From Planctomycetota bacterium (GTDB lineage: Bacteria; Planctomycetota; Phycisphaerae; UBA1845), in contig JAJRWX010000085.1 in the NCBI GenBank assembly GCA_024276605.1, positions 1 through 64,000 on the forward strand: a stretch of DNA of 64,000 bases, given 5' to 3'. Numbering within the stretch: the stretch's first letter is position 1; every line of letters begins with the position of its first letter. A program made the translations under genes and the position numbers. Under the pieces are notes generated by a model that ran no database searches, was not told where the DNA came from, and saw nothing but the letters and a program-made list of their open reading frames with translations. Positions 34,077-43,078 of the stretch are shown piece after piece.

Positions 34077-35387
34077 ATGTCACAACCCATTCGACAACTT
34101 ATGAGTCGCCTTTGCATGATCGCCGGCGCGTTATGTTGGGCATCTATAGCCTTCGCACAACCCGGCCCCAAAAATGTTGTGGTTGTACGGGCTAAGTTGA
34201 TCGATGCTCCAGCTACGATCACACTGGTTGGTACGGTAGATGCGATTCGTAATAGTCAGGTGAGTTCAGAAATCGCGGGGTTGGTGGCATCTATGCCGGC
34301 ACGCGAAGGGGATCGTATCGAATCCGGTGGCGTCATCTGTGTGCTTAGGGATGAATCGCTACGTCACGAAGTGGATGAAGCGAGAGCCAATCTGCAAGCC
34401 AAACAAGCTTCACACGCCGAGTTGGTCGCCGGTTCACGTAAAGAAGAAATTGTCCAGTCGCTGGCATTGCTTGAAGAAGCCCAAGCTGACTATGAGCGTT
34501 GGCAACACGAATGGACACGTGTTACAACCTTATACGAAGGACACGAGTCGAACGCTAAGGAATATCACGAAACGCGTGCGGAGTACTTACGCGCCAAAGG
34601 GCGCATGATGGCCGCCCAGGCTAATCACGACATGATCGTAGCCGGACCTCGCAAAGAAGTCATTGCACGAGCTGCCCATGAAGTCAGCAGATATAGGGCT
34701 GTGGTGAAACGTCTGGAAAGTGATCTTGAAAAACTAACCATCAAAGCGCCGTTCGGTGGTTATGTGGTTCAGCGCTTAGCTGAGGTGGGAGAGTGGATCT
34801 CCGCCGGCAATCCCGTCGTCGCATTAGCTGATTTGTCTTCCGTCTACGTGCGCGTTGACGTGCCGGAATCCGCCTTCCCCTTTCAAAAACTGGGTGACTT
34901 GGTGCATGTCAAAGTGGACGCGTTGAAGCGATCCTTCGAGGGGACTATCAAGCACATTACGCCGCAAGCAGATCGCTCAGCCAGAACCTTCCCAGTCGAT
35001 ATCGAAATCGACAACAGCGATGGACTTCTTGGCAGTGGTATGTTCGCCAGAGCCGTGTTAGCTGCAGGGCCGAAGGAGTCGATCATCGCCGTCCCCAAAG
35101 ATGCCATCATCCAGCGCAACGGCGTGGACCACGTAGCTATTGTTCACCCTGGGAAAAAAGGCATGAAAGGTATGCTTATGGGGGTTACCGTCGGCGCGGA
35201 GGTTGGCGACTGGATAGCGATTACATCCGGCAATGTACGACCGGATACGCAGGTTATTACCCGTGGGACTGAGAGTATCATGCCGTTTCCAACCACTGTC
35301 ATACTGGTAGATGAAAAGGGTACACCCATAGCGGCTGGGTCTGACAATCAACACATTTCGCACTCATCAACAAGTCATACGCCCTAG
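34077..35387 (+). CDS. RND efflux periplasmic adaptor (HlyD/MFP family)
   Basis: 436 aa. The N-terminal signal peptide ends near AFAQP (about residue 28). Then come a split biotinyl/lipoyl-like domain (AREGDRIESGGVICVL ... IKAPFGGYVVQRLAEVGEWISAGNPV) and a long coiled-coil hairpin between them (residues ~100-215, Ala/Glu/Lys-rich). A beta-barrel domain (VRVDVPESAFPF) and a membrane-proximal domain follow. It links the inner-membrane pump to an outer-membrane channel. The RND pump gene follows 14 bp later; no TolC-type gene is in the window. Confidence 0.93.
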   Translation: MSQPIRQLMSRLCMIAGALCWASIAFAQPGPKNVVVVRAKLIDAPATITLVGTVDAIRNSQVSSEIAGLVASMPAREGDRIESGGVICVLRDESLRHEVDEARANLQAKQASHAELVAGSRKEEIVQSLALLEEAQADYERWQHEWTRVTTLYEGHESNAKEYHETRAEYLRAKGRMMAAQANHDMIVAGPRKEVIARAAHEVSRYRAVVKRLESDLEKLTIKAPFGGYVVQRLAEVGEWISAGNPVVALADLSSVYVRVDVPESAFPFQKLGDLVHVKVDALKRSFEGTIKHITPQADRSARTFPVDIEIDNSDGLLGSGMFARAVLAAGPKESIIAVPKDAIIQRNGVDHVAIVHPGKKGMKGMLMGVTVGAEVGDWIAITSGNVRPDTQVITRGTESIMPFPTTVILVDEKGTPIAAGSDNQHISHSSTSHTP

Positions 35388-35401
35388 GAGTTTAGCCGCA
35401 C

Positions 35402-38400
35402 GTGGACCCCATTCATTTTGCCATAAATTCGCCTGTCAAAATAGCTGTCGGCGTGATTCTCATAGTCATGTTTGGTCTGCTCAGCATTTTAGAAGTACCT
35501 GTGCAGCTCACGCCCGATGTGGACAAGCCGGTTATTACCGTCCAAACCAATTGGTCAGGTGCTAGTCCCCAGGAAATTGAAAGTGAAATCATCGATCGAC
35601 AGGAGGACAAGCTTAAAAGCGTATCCAATCTGTGGAAGATGACATCCGAATCGTCACAGGGCCAAGGAAAAATCAAGCTGGAGTTTCCGGTTTCCGTCAA
35701 CAAAGATATTGCCTATCGTGACGTCTCCGACAAACTCCGCCAGGTATCGGGTTATCCGGATGAAGTTGATGAGCCGGTCATGTCAGCCACCGACAACGAC
35801 ATGGCTAACACCATTGCCTGGATCATGCTCTATTCATCCAAGAACGAGGACATCACCCGATTAAAAACTTTCATCACCGACAACGTCAAGCCCCAATTAG
35901 AAAGGGCGGATGGCATCAGTGAGGTCGATGTCTACGGCGGTCGTGATCGAGAAATACAAGTTGTCGTCGATGCCCACCTCATCGCGGCCCGTGGTATTAC
36001 GTTACGTGAGGTAGAACAGGCCTTACGTGGTCAAAATAAAAATATATCAGCCGGTGTTATCGAGCAGGGTAAACGAGACTACACCTATCGAACCATCGGC
36101 GAGTACAAACAAATCGAAGATATTGCTGACACGGTTATTGCCTACAAGCAAGGTGGCCCGGTGCGCGTACGCGACGTCGCCGAAGTAGTAGACGGTTTCA
36201 AAAGGCCGGTCTCTTTTGTACGGAGTAAAGGTCGTCCCGTCTTGGCTATCCCCGCGCGCCGTGAAACAGGTGCGAACATCATCGAAGCGATGAATAACCT
36301 GAAAGAGCGCATCGAAGCCGTCAACCGCGAGATACTCCATCCGCGCGGATTGGGTTTGGAATTAACGCAGGTTTACGACGAAACCACGTATATCTGGAGC
36401 GCTATTTGGCTGGTGCTCAAGAACATGGTCATCGGTGGCGCCTTGGCCGTGGCCGTGCTATTGCTTTTTCTACGCAGCGGTAGTGCCACGGGTATCATCG
36501 CGGTGGCGATTCCCATTTCCGTCATCGGCACTTTTTTCATTATTGGCATGTTGGGGCGATCGCTGAACGTCGTCTTGCTTGCCGGTATGGCCTTCGCCGT
36601 AGGGATGGTCGTAGATAACGCTATCGTTGTTCTGGAAAACATCTATCGCCATCGGTCGATGGGTAAAACGCGCGCGGAAGCCGCTTTTGATGGTGCTAGC
36701 GAAGTGTGGGGTGCTATCCTCGCAAGTACGCTCACCACCATCGCCGTTTTTCTACCCGTCGTGTTTATCGAAGAAGAAGCCGGACAGTTGTTCAAAGACA
36801 TCGCCATAGCGATTTCTTCTGCTGTGGGACTATCTTTGCTTGTTTCGGTATTGGTTATCCCGCCGCTCGCGGCACGCTTTTTTCGTGCTTCCAAAGTTAA
36901 TACGCTATTGGCGAACAAACCTTGGAAACCTGCGCAATTAGCCGGCCATCTGGTCACGATCATCAATCGTCACACTTGGTTTCGCCTGGCCATTGTGATT
37001 GGTATACCTGCGCTGTCCTTACTCGGCAGTTGGAAGCTCATGCCTGCGGCTGAGTATCTTCCGGCGGGAAATAAAAACCTCGTTTTTGGTTTTTTGCTAT
37101 CGCCACCCGGTTATTCCATCGAAGAGTTTCGTCGCATGGCTATGATCGTTGAGGATGGCGACCCGAATGACCCGGCGGACGGTATTCGACCATCTTTTGA
37201 AGCCGCCCTGGGGAGTCAAGCTGCGGCCCAGTTGCCGAAAGTTCATCTTCGACTCGGCGAAGGCGGAAAAACTGTCAAGTCAGTGACACCACCACCGATC
37301 GACAACTTCTTTTTTGTATCCTTTTCCGGCGGCGCATTTATGGGTTGCACGTCAAAAGTCACCACCAACGTCAAACCGCTTGAAACGGTGATGCGTAACG
37401 CCGGATCACGCATTCCCGGCGTGTTTTCCGTGTTTCAGCAGACCTCACTTTTTGGTGGTGGCGCCTCCGGGGGCAACAGTGTCGACGTTGAAGTTCGCAG
37501 TGACAATCGCCAAGCGGTCGTTGCTGCGGCTCAGGCGATTCAGCGCGAAGTCATGAACAAAGGGTATGGTTATCCGCGTCCGTCCCCAGCTAATTTTGAC
37601 CTGGGCAAACCGGAGATTCAGATCATTCCCGACAGGGCCAAAGCTGCAGACTTAGGCCTCGACGTGCGCGACATCGGGTTTATCGTGGAAGCCGGCGTGG
37701 ACGGTGCGTTCGTCGGCGAGTTCAACGACCACGGCGATAAGATTGACATGGTGATCAAGATCGCCGGTACGCAAACGGCTACTATGGAGCAGATAGGACA
37801 GTTGCCCATCGCGACACCCTCCAATCATGTCGTACCAATTGCTTCAGCGGTTTCATTCAAACGTACGACAGCCCCACAACAAATCAACCATATTGAAGAA
37901 ATGAAATCGGTTTCTCTAGCGGTCGTACCCAAGACGGGCGTGCCGTTACAGACAACCATGGAAGAAATAGAAAACGACATCATTGCTCCGTTACGCCAGC
38001 GCGGCATCATTCCCAAGCATGTGTTCACCAGCTTAGCCGGTACCGCCAGCAAATTGACACAAACGAAAAAGGCTTTGATCGGAGACTTTGAAGGCGTTGT
38101 CCAGCAACCACGACTTTTCGGTTGGTCCGTCACGAAAACCGTAGGCGCGATCATTCTCGGGGCCTTAGCTCTGATTCTGCTTACCAGAATCGCTGCCGGG
38201 TACAGACCGGCGAAGATCGTGACGATCACGCTTGGCATCACGTTGGTCATAGGCTTTTTAGCGGTTAATCCTCAGCTAGCTGTCACAATCATGACATCAC
38301 GTGCCATCCTCGCATTATTTATAACTTACTTGCTCATGGCTGCCTTATTCGAATCATTTGCTTACCCTTTTGTCATTATGTTCTCGGTGCCGCTCGCAGC

Positions 38401-38905
38401 CGTAGGCGGATTTGCGGCGTTGCGTATTGTTCATCAGGTAAGCTTGTTTGATGTCAGCGCCCCCATTCAGCAGCTTGACGTTCTCACGATGCTTGGATTT
38501 GTCATCTTGGTCGGCATCGTGGTGAACAACGCCATTCTTATCGTCCACCAGGCGTTAACCTACCAGCGTCGTGATGGCATCGAACCCAGAGCAGCCATTG
38601 CCCTGTCCGTGCAGACCCGTACCCGCCCTATTGTGATGAGTTCGATGACCTCCATCTTTGGCATGGCTCCACTTGTCATCATGCCGGGCGCAGGCAGTGA
38701 ATTGTATAGAGGTTTAGGGAGCGTGATTTTGGGTGGTTTGCTGGTGTCTACGCTATTTACCCTGATTGTGGTTCCGGCTATCTATACACTTTTTCTAGAT
38801 ATACATGGCTGGACGGGTGATGTGAGGCGTGCCGGTGCATCAAGTCGCCTACCATTACCTTCCGTAACCAGCGCCCCGGTAGTCTCTCACAGCCCGGATG
38901 TCTAA
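35402..38905 (+). CDS. RND efflux transporter, AcrB/HAE-like permease
   Basis: 1167 aa, somewhat longer than the usual 1030-1050. Two homologous halves each have a first helix followed by a large periplasmic loop, then a helix bundle. The family motif near residue 400, GMVVDNAIVVLENIYRHR, is present with VDN where AcrB has DD, so one of the two usual proton-relay acids is Asn here. The second half repeats VGIVVNNAILIVHQALTY. A hydrophobic segment near VGAIILGALALILL before the second bundle adds length. GTG start. It forms an operon with the adaptor. Substrate not predictable. Confidence 0.93.
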   Translation: MDPIHFAINSPVKIAVGVILIVMFGLLSILEVPVQLTPDVDKPVITVQTNWSGASPQEIESEIIDRQEDKLKSVSNLWKMTSESSQGQGKIKLEFPVSVNKDIAYRDVSDKLRQVSGYPDEVDEPVMSATDNDMANTIAWIMLYSSKNEDITRLKTFITDNVKPQLERADGISEVDVYGGRDREIQVVVDAHLIAARGITLREVEQALRGQNKNISAGVIEQGKRDYTYRTIGEYKQIEDIADTVIAYKQGGPVRVRDVAEVVDGFKRPVSFVRSKGRPVLAIPARRETGANIIEAMNNLKERIEAVNREILHPRGLGLELTQVYDETTYIWSAIWLVLKNMVIGGALAVAVLLLFLRSGSATGIIAVAIPISVIGTFFIIGMLGRSLNVVLLAGMAFAVGMVVDNAIVVLENIYRHRSMGKTRAEAAFDGASEVWGAILASTLTTIAVFLPVVFIEEEAGQLFKDIAIAISSAVGLSLLVSVLVIPPLAARFFRASKVNTLLANKPWKPAQLAGHLVTIINRHTWFRLAIVIGIPALSLLGSWKLMPAAEYLPAGNKNLVFGFLLSPPGYSIEEFRRMAMIVEDGDPNDPADGIRPSFEAALGSQAAAQLPKVHLRLGEGGKTVKSVTPPPIDNFFFVSFSGGAFMGCTSKVTTNVKPLETVMRNAGSRIPGVFSVFQQTSLFGGGASGGNSVDVEVRSDNRQAVVAAAQAIQREVMNKGYGYPRPSPANFDLGKPEIQIIPDRAKAADLGLDVRDIGFIVEAGVDGAFVGEFNDHGDKIDMVIKIAGTQTATMEQIGQLPIATPSNHVVPIASAVSFKRTTAPQQINHIEEMKSVSLAVVPKTGVPLQTTMEEIENDIIAPLRQRGIIPKHVFTSLAGTASKLTQTKKALIGDFEGVVQQPRLFGWSVTKTVGAIILGALALILLTRIAAGYRPAKIVTITLGITLVIGFLAVNPQLAVTIMTSRAILALFITYLLMAALFESFAYPFVIMFSVPLAAVGGFAALRIVHQVSLFDVSAPIQQLDVLTMLGFVILVGIVVNNAILIVHQALTYQRRDGIEPRAAIALSVQTRTRPIVMSSMTSIFGMAPLVIMPGAGSELYRGLGSVILGGLLVSTLFTLIVVPAIYTLFLDIHGWTGDVRRAGASSRLPLPSVTSAPVVSHSPDV

Positions 38906-39050
38906 CAATACACCTCTTTTTTGCAATTGCACTACTGGACGCGATGAATGGCACGATTTATGCTGGGATAGTGTGGAGGGTGTATGCCTTGCACGATGGT
39001 AGTGCTGGGAACCAATTAATTTTACACCGAAATAGCGAGGCTAGAAAATC

Positions 39051-40181
39051 ATGGCACACGAACTCATACCAGGTCTTGAAGGCATCCCGATTGCGGAGTC
39101 CCAAGTAAGCTTTGTGGACGGTCAGCGAGGCCGGTTGGAATACCGTGGCATTAGTGTGGAAGACCTCGCAGAAAATAGTACGTTTGAAGAGACGGCCTTC
39201 TTGCTCATGTATGGGCACTTGCCCTCACAAAGTGAATTCGATGAGTTCAATAATGATTTCACACAGGTATTTCGACTTAAATACCAGGTGGTTGACCTGA
39301 TCAAATGTCTGCCGGAGACTGGTCATCCGATGGATGCACTACAAGCAGCCATCGCAGCGATAGGCATGTTTTATCAGCCGCGAAGTAACCTTACGGAAGC
39401 ACAGCGGCGCCAGGCGTGTCTGCGTATCATAGCGAAAACGCCATGTGTCGTTGCCGCGTTTGAAAGATTGCGCCACGGCGAAGACTGGCCTGTACCTCTC
39501 AAGCACCTCGGTTTAGCTGCTAATTTCCTATATATGATGAAGCATCAAGAGCCTGATCCTCTGGATGCGCGCATTTTGGATGTATGCCTCATTCTTCATG
39601 CCGACCACACGATGAACGCTTCGACGTTTGCAGGGCGGGTGGTTGGTTCGACTTTAGCTGACCCTTATTGTGTGGCAAGCTCCGCGCTTGGTGCTTTGTC
39701 CGGACCGCTGCACGGTGGTGCTAACGAAGATGCCATGGCGCTTTTTGAAACCATTGGTACGCCTGAAAACGCCCGGCCTTACATCGAGGATATGATCAAA
39801 AACAAGAAAAAAATTCCTGGCTTTGGCCACCGTGTCTATAAGACCATCGATCCTCGGGCAAAAATTCTCAAAAAACATGCTGAAGCGTTGGCCAACAAGA
39901 GTGGTAATCCCATCTATCAAATCGCCGTTGAAGCCGAAAAAGTTGTATCTGAACATTATGCCGAAAAAGGGATTTGGCCAAACGTCGATTTCTTCTCCGG
40001 CATTGTCTATTCAGAATTGGGCATCCCGCGGGATTGTTTTACCCCGGTTTTCGCCATCGCCCGCGTAGCTGGATGGTTGGCCCACCTGCTCGAACAACTG
40101 CAAGATAACCGCATCTTCAGGCCTACGCAAAAATACACCGGGCCGCACGATCAGCCTTATGTTGCGGTGAATGAGCGATAA
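39051..40181 (+). CDS. gltA: Citrate synthase
   Basis: 376 aa. Condenses acetyl-CoA and oxaloacetate at the head of the TCA cycle in the cytosol. Catalytic and substrate-binding segments are visible: LILHADHTMNAS (first catalytic His region), GPLHGGANEDAM (oxaloacetate His), GFGHRVYKTIDPRA, and VDFFSGIVYSELGIP with the catalytic Asp. The short length matches the Gram-positive/archaeal-type dimeric enzyme more than the 430-aa enterobacterial hexamer. 2-methylcitrate synthase is a close relative and cannot be excluded, but no prpB/prpD genes are adjacent. Confidence 0.92.
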   Translation: MAHELIPGLEGIPIAESQVSFVDGQRGRLEYRGISVEDLAENSTFEETAFLLMYGHLPSQSEFDEFNNDFTQVFRLKYQVVDLIKCLPETGHPMDALQAAIAAIGMFYQPRSNLTEAQRRQACLRIIAKTPCVVAAFERLRHGEDWPVPLKHLGLAANFLYMMKHQEPDPLDARILDVCLILHADHTMNASTFAGRVVGSTLADPYCVASSALGALSGPLHGGANEDAMALFETIGTPENARPYIEDMIKNKKKIPGFGHRVYKTIDPRAKILKKHAEALANKSGNPIYQIAVEAEKVVSEHYAEKGIWPNVDFFSGIVYSELGIPRDCFTPVFAIARVAGWLAHLLEQLQDNRIFRPTQKYTGPHDQPYVAVNER

Positions 40182-40361
40182 TAGATTCTTAACCGGACGA
40201 CATAAACCTACAATTTCACTGTATGTTTTTGCCTAACCTCTTTCTTTGCGCTTGGTCTATACAAGTACATCGGTAGACAGTAGCCATGTTGGCTGCACTG
40301 ATGTCTAGTGGGCTTGAAGCAAATACTAAAAAAGCCTAAATAACCAAGAAGGAGCGAAGTG

Positions 40362-40595
40362 ATGCGTCGATTTGTAGCACTCGGAGTTGTGATGGGTATT
40401 AGTTTGCTAAGCACCGGTTGCCTGGCTGTAGTATCCTCGAAAACGATTCGCGCAAAACAGCGCCAAGCAGTTGTCGTTGACGGCGAAGTGTATATTGTTG
40501 ATCTGTCGGGACGTCGAGCTGTAAAGGTCGATCCGAATATCATGGCTAGCGCGGAAATCGTCAATCAAACAGATGATACGAGCGTGCGAGATTAA
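40362..40595 (+). CDS. Small predicted lipoprotein
   Basis: 77 aa. MRRFVALGVVMGISLLSTGC is a signal peptide with lipobox LSTGC. The mature part is polar (SSKTIRAKQRQAVVVDGEVYIVDLSG), with no recognised domain. GAAGGAG stands at ideal distance from the ATG at 40362; an overlapping GTG at 40359 is possible. The gene is flanked by citrate synthase and the GarR-type dehydrogenase on the same strand, but separate transcription is likely. Confidence 0.75.
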   Translation: MRRFVALGVVMGISLLSTGCLAVVSSKTIRAKQRQAVVVDGEVYIVDLSGRRAVKVDPNIMASAEIVNQTDDTSVRD

Positions 40596-40640
40596 TGCCC
40601 GATTGTGAAATAGTCGGGTTGCGAAAAGAGAATATTCTGC

Positions 40641-41531
40641 ATGAATAACTGTCGAATCGGTGTCATTGGAACAGGTATCATGGGGGCACCCATAGCCTCG
40701 AATCTTTTGGCGGCAGGTTATACGCTAACCGTATACACACGTACCAAGTCTAAGGCTGACAAGTTATTGAAGCATGGCGCTTCTTGGGCGACTTCACCGG
40801 CCCAGGTTGCGGCTGAAGTGGATGTCATCTTGTCGGTTGTGAGCGACTCTCCCGATGTTGAAGCTGTTTATCTTGGTCCGGATGGTGTATGTAGCCAGCT
40901 CAAACAGGATACCCTCTGTATCGATATGTCTACCATCGATCCGGAAACAGCGAAACGTGTAGGGCAACAGGTACGTAGCCAAGGTGGTGCTTTTCTCGAT
41001 GCTCCGGTCTCCGGTGGTAAGAACGGTGCAGAAGCCGGTACGCTGTCGATCATGGTTGGTGGTGAAGCAGCCGATGTCGCACGGGCTAAACCCATCTTCG
41101 ATGTGATCGGTAAGTCGGTCGTTCATTGTGGTCCGGTGGGGTATGGACAACTGACCAAGTTGTGCAATCAGATACTCTGCGGGTTAAATCTTTTGGCTGT
41201 TAGCGAAGCTATGGTCTTTGCTAGCAAGGCGGGATTGGATGTTCATGTCATGCTCGAAGCCGTTTCCAAAGGTGCAGCGGGTTCATGGGCTGTTGACAAT
41301 CTAGGAACCCGGATGGCAAACCGTGATTTCGCACCCATGTTTATGATCGATCTCCAACAGAAAGATTTGCGTCATGCCCTCGACACAGCACGAAGTCTGA
41401 CATTACCATTACCCGGTGCTTCGCTGGTCCATCAATTACTCGCCGCGAACCAATCAGCCGGGGAAGGATGTGAGGGTACGCAAGCCCTTGTAAAAACGAT
41501 CGAACGTCTGGCTGGTATCTGTAAAGAATAG
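40641..41531 (+). CDS. NAD(P)-dependent beta-hydroxyacid dehydrogenase (GarR/HIBADH family)
   Basis: 296 aa. The N-terminal Rossmann domain has GVIGTGIMGAPIASNL. The substrate-binding signature DAPVSGGKNGAEAGTLSIMVGG and the catalytic Lys region in YGQLTKLCNQIL (about residue 170) follow. The helical C-terminal domain includes SKGAAGSWAVDN and LQQKDLRHALD. These fit tartronate semialdehyde reductase (GarR) or 3-hydroxyisobutyrate dehydrogenase. The substrate cannot be chosen from sequence alone. Confidence 0.9.
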   Translation: MNNCRIGVIGTGIMGAPIASNLLAAGYTLTVYTRTKSKADKLLKHGASWATSPAQVAAEVDVILSVVSDSPDVEAVYLGPDGVCSQLKQDTLCIDMSTIDPETAKRVGQQVRSQGGAFLDAPVSGGKNGAEAGTLSIMVGGEAADVARAKPIFDVIGKSVVHCGPVGYGQLTKLCNQILCGLNLLAVSEAMVFASKAGLDVHVMLEAVSKGAAGSWAVDNLGTRMANRDFAPMFMIDLQQKDLRHALDTARSLTLPLPGASLVHQLLAANQSAGEGCEGTQALVKTIERLAGICKE

Positions 41532-41568
41532 CCTCAGGCTATGTCGCATGCCCGGCACACATGCGCAT

Positions 41569-41616
41569 AAAAAAACACCCGGTTCGGTACCCGCTTTCGC
41601 GGCTACGTCGCCGGAT
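41569..41616 (-). terminator. Rho-independent terminator of the candidate RNA
   Basis: On the minus strand, ACATCCGG pairs with CCGGGTGT (one mismatch) around the inner stem CCGCGAAAGCGG, followed by TTTTTTT. Confidence 0.7.
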
Positions 41617-41838
41617 GTTTCTCCCCCCTCCACAAGAGAGATTCACATTATCTAAGATAACGAATCCGAATTACTACAGCATAACCAGACCGTTTAGTAT
41701 ACAAAGCACCCTGCTACGCGCATAGCATAGCCACAAAAAATACCTAAGTCACCCATGTCCCCCAATAGTTTAGTAAGCAGACAGCCATCAAGCATAAGGT
41801 AGGTGCCTGAACCCAATCACCCTGTCTCACTCGTTGCA
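41569..41838 (-). ncRNA. Candidate small RNA with near-consensus promoter and terminator
   Basis: A minus-strand transcription unit of about 270 nt. It has the promoter at 41845-41873, several internal hairpins (TGCTATGCGCGTAGCA; GATTC-TTATC...GATAA-GAATC near 41640-41668), and a 3' end with ACATCCGG ... CCGGGTGT around an inner CCGC-GAAA-GCGG, followed by seven Ts. The RNA holds a 20-codon frame (41694-41756, ATG after GGGGG), which might be a leader peptide but is not supported as a gene. No tmRNA, SRP RNA, RNase P or clear 6S signature was recognised. Confidence 0.6.
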
Positions 41839-41844
41839 ATTGTA

Positions 41845-41873
41845 AGTATACTGAATACCTATAGGTATGTCAA
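41845..41873 (-). promoter_or_regulatory. Strong sigma-70-type promoter, minus strand
   Basis: TTGACA (complement of 41868-41873), 17-bp spacer, TATACT (complement of 41845-41850). It drives the candidate RNA ending at 41569. The match is among the best promoters in the window. Confidence 0.8.
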
Positions 41874-41881
41874 CCAAAAAC

Positions 41882-41890
41882 TTATCCACA
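41882..41890 (+). promoter_or_regulatory. DnaA-box-like site
   Basis: TTATCCACA is an exact DnaA box, located directly upstream of the minus-strand promoter. It is a single site, so it is more plausibly regulatory or chance than an origin. Confidence 0.4.
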
Positions 41891-42058
41891 TTATCATTAT
41901 CTTAGCATCGCAGTGTGAAGTGTGGACTCGTGATCCTATATATTTTACAGATTTGTCATTGGACGACTTTGAGGCAGCTCTAGACAGCTTGTAGCGTACC
42001 GGCGTAGATTATCACCTGGGGTTTTGTTTGACGATTCGACGCTGCACGTGATTTGAGA

Positions 42059-42610
42059 ATGCCTTATGATATGACTATGAATACCAAACCGGAGCCAAGT
42101 CTCGGTCGAGATGTTTATCTCGCCCCATCCTCCGTCATTTGTGGCGATCTGGTGCTTGGTGATCTTGTGACCATCATGCCCTACGTGGTGATACGGGCAG
42201 ATATAGCCCCGATCCGCGTCGGTAACAGGGTTAATTTTCAGGATAGCGTTATCGTCCACACGCCGATGGGTGTTCCATTGGAGATTGGTGATGATGTCGG
42301 CATAGGGCACCGTGCGATCATTCATTGCCGGCGCATCGATAGTCACTGTTTGATAGGTATGGGATCGATTTTGCTGGATGGTTGCGAAATCGGTAGGGAT
42401 TGCGTGATTGCCGCCGGTGCAGTGCTTGCGCCAGGGACGTGCGTGCCTGCCGGTTCGATAGTCATGGGTGTACCCGGTAAAGTAGTTCGAGAGGTTACAG
42501 AAAAAGACATGCAGGCTATCGATCATGTTGTGCAAAGTTATATCGACTTAGGTCGTCTACATGCATCTGGCGCATTCCCCAATATTACCCCTTCAAAACC
42601 GAATGCTTAG
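42059..42610 (+). CDS. Gamma-carbonic anhydrase family protein
   Basis: 183 aa. Left-handed beta-helix of hexapeptide repeats (for example SSVICGDLVLGDLVTIMPYVVIRAD). The trimeric gamma-class enzyme interconverts CO2 and bicarbonate with a metal bound by three His from two subunits. Here these are His in VIVHTP, GHRAI and IIHCRR, with the usual spacing. The C-terminal helix (TEKDMQAIDHVVQSYIDLGR) is also family-like. The start is uncertain: ATG at 42059, 42071 or 42077. No ribosome-binding site decides it. Some homologues are catalytically inactive. Confidence 0.88.
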   Translation: MPYDMTMNTKPEPSLGRDVYLAPSSVICGDLVLGDLVTIMPYVVIRADIAPIRVGNRVNFQDSVIVHTPMGVPLEIGDDVGIGHRAIIHCRRIDSHCLIGMGSILLDGCEIGRDCVIAAGAVLAPGTCVPAGSIVMGVPGKVVREVTEKDMQAIDHVVQSYIDLGRLHASGAFPNITPSKPNA

Positions 42611-43078
42611 TACAAGCCCTGCGTTTTTTGGCGCCGATAGCGTTGCAGGGATGACTCGACCACACTGTTGATAGGTCAAGGGGGTTAGGCGGAGCGTTTC
42701 AATACGCTTATAAACAAGCTTAATGATTACAATTGCCTTATGCGAGAAAGATGGCTAGAAATAAGTACGTGGAAAATGCGCCAATGTAGCACGAATGTCT
42801 AGCGAGCCTATAATCGCTGTAACTTATTACATCATAATTGCTTATGGAAAAAATCGTCTTATGTTCTTTGACTGTTCAGTCATTACGACCGCATCGCAAG
42901 GGAACGGAACTGATGTGACTGGTGAAGGTGTTTGTGGCTATTCGTCGTCAAGTAGGTCGAAAACATAAAATAATGGCCACCTCCCGTGCGTCATAGTCGT
43001 ATGTATTCAGGCATTCTCTGCTGCCGGGGAGGTCAGCAGCGGTGGCCCATTCGCTTCGAAGTCTAAGGAATTGCATTC
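42611..43078. other. Gene-free region upstream of the kinase gene
   Basis: No supported coding region or clear structured element. The kinase GTG is preceded by AAGGA about nine bases upstream. Confidence 0.5.

Noticed and set aside
41803-41994. 63-codon plus-strand frame
   Set aside because: It overlaps the minus-strand promoter and candidate RNA, has no SD and shows no recognisable sequence.
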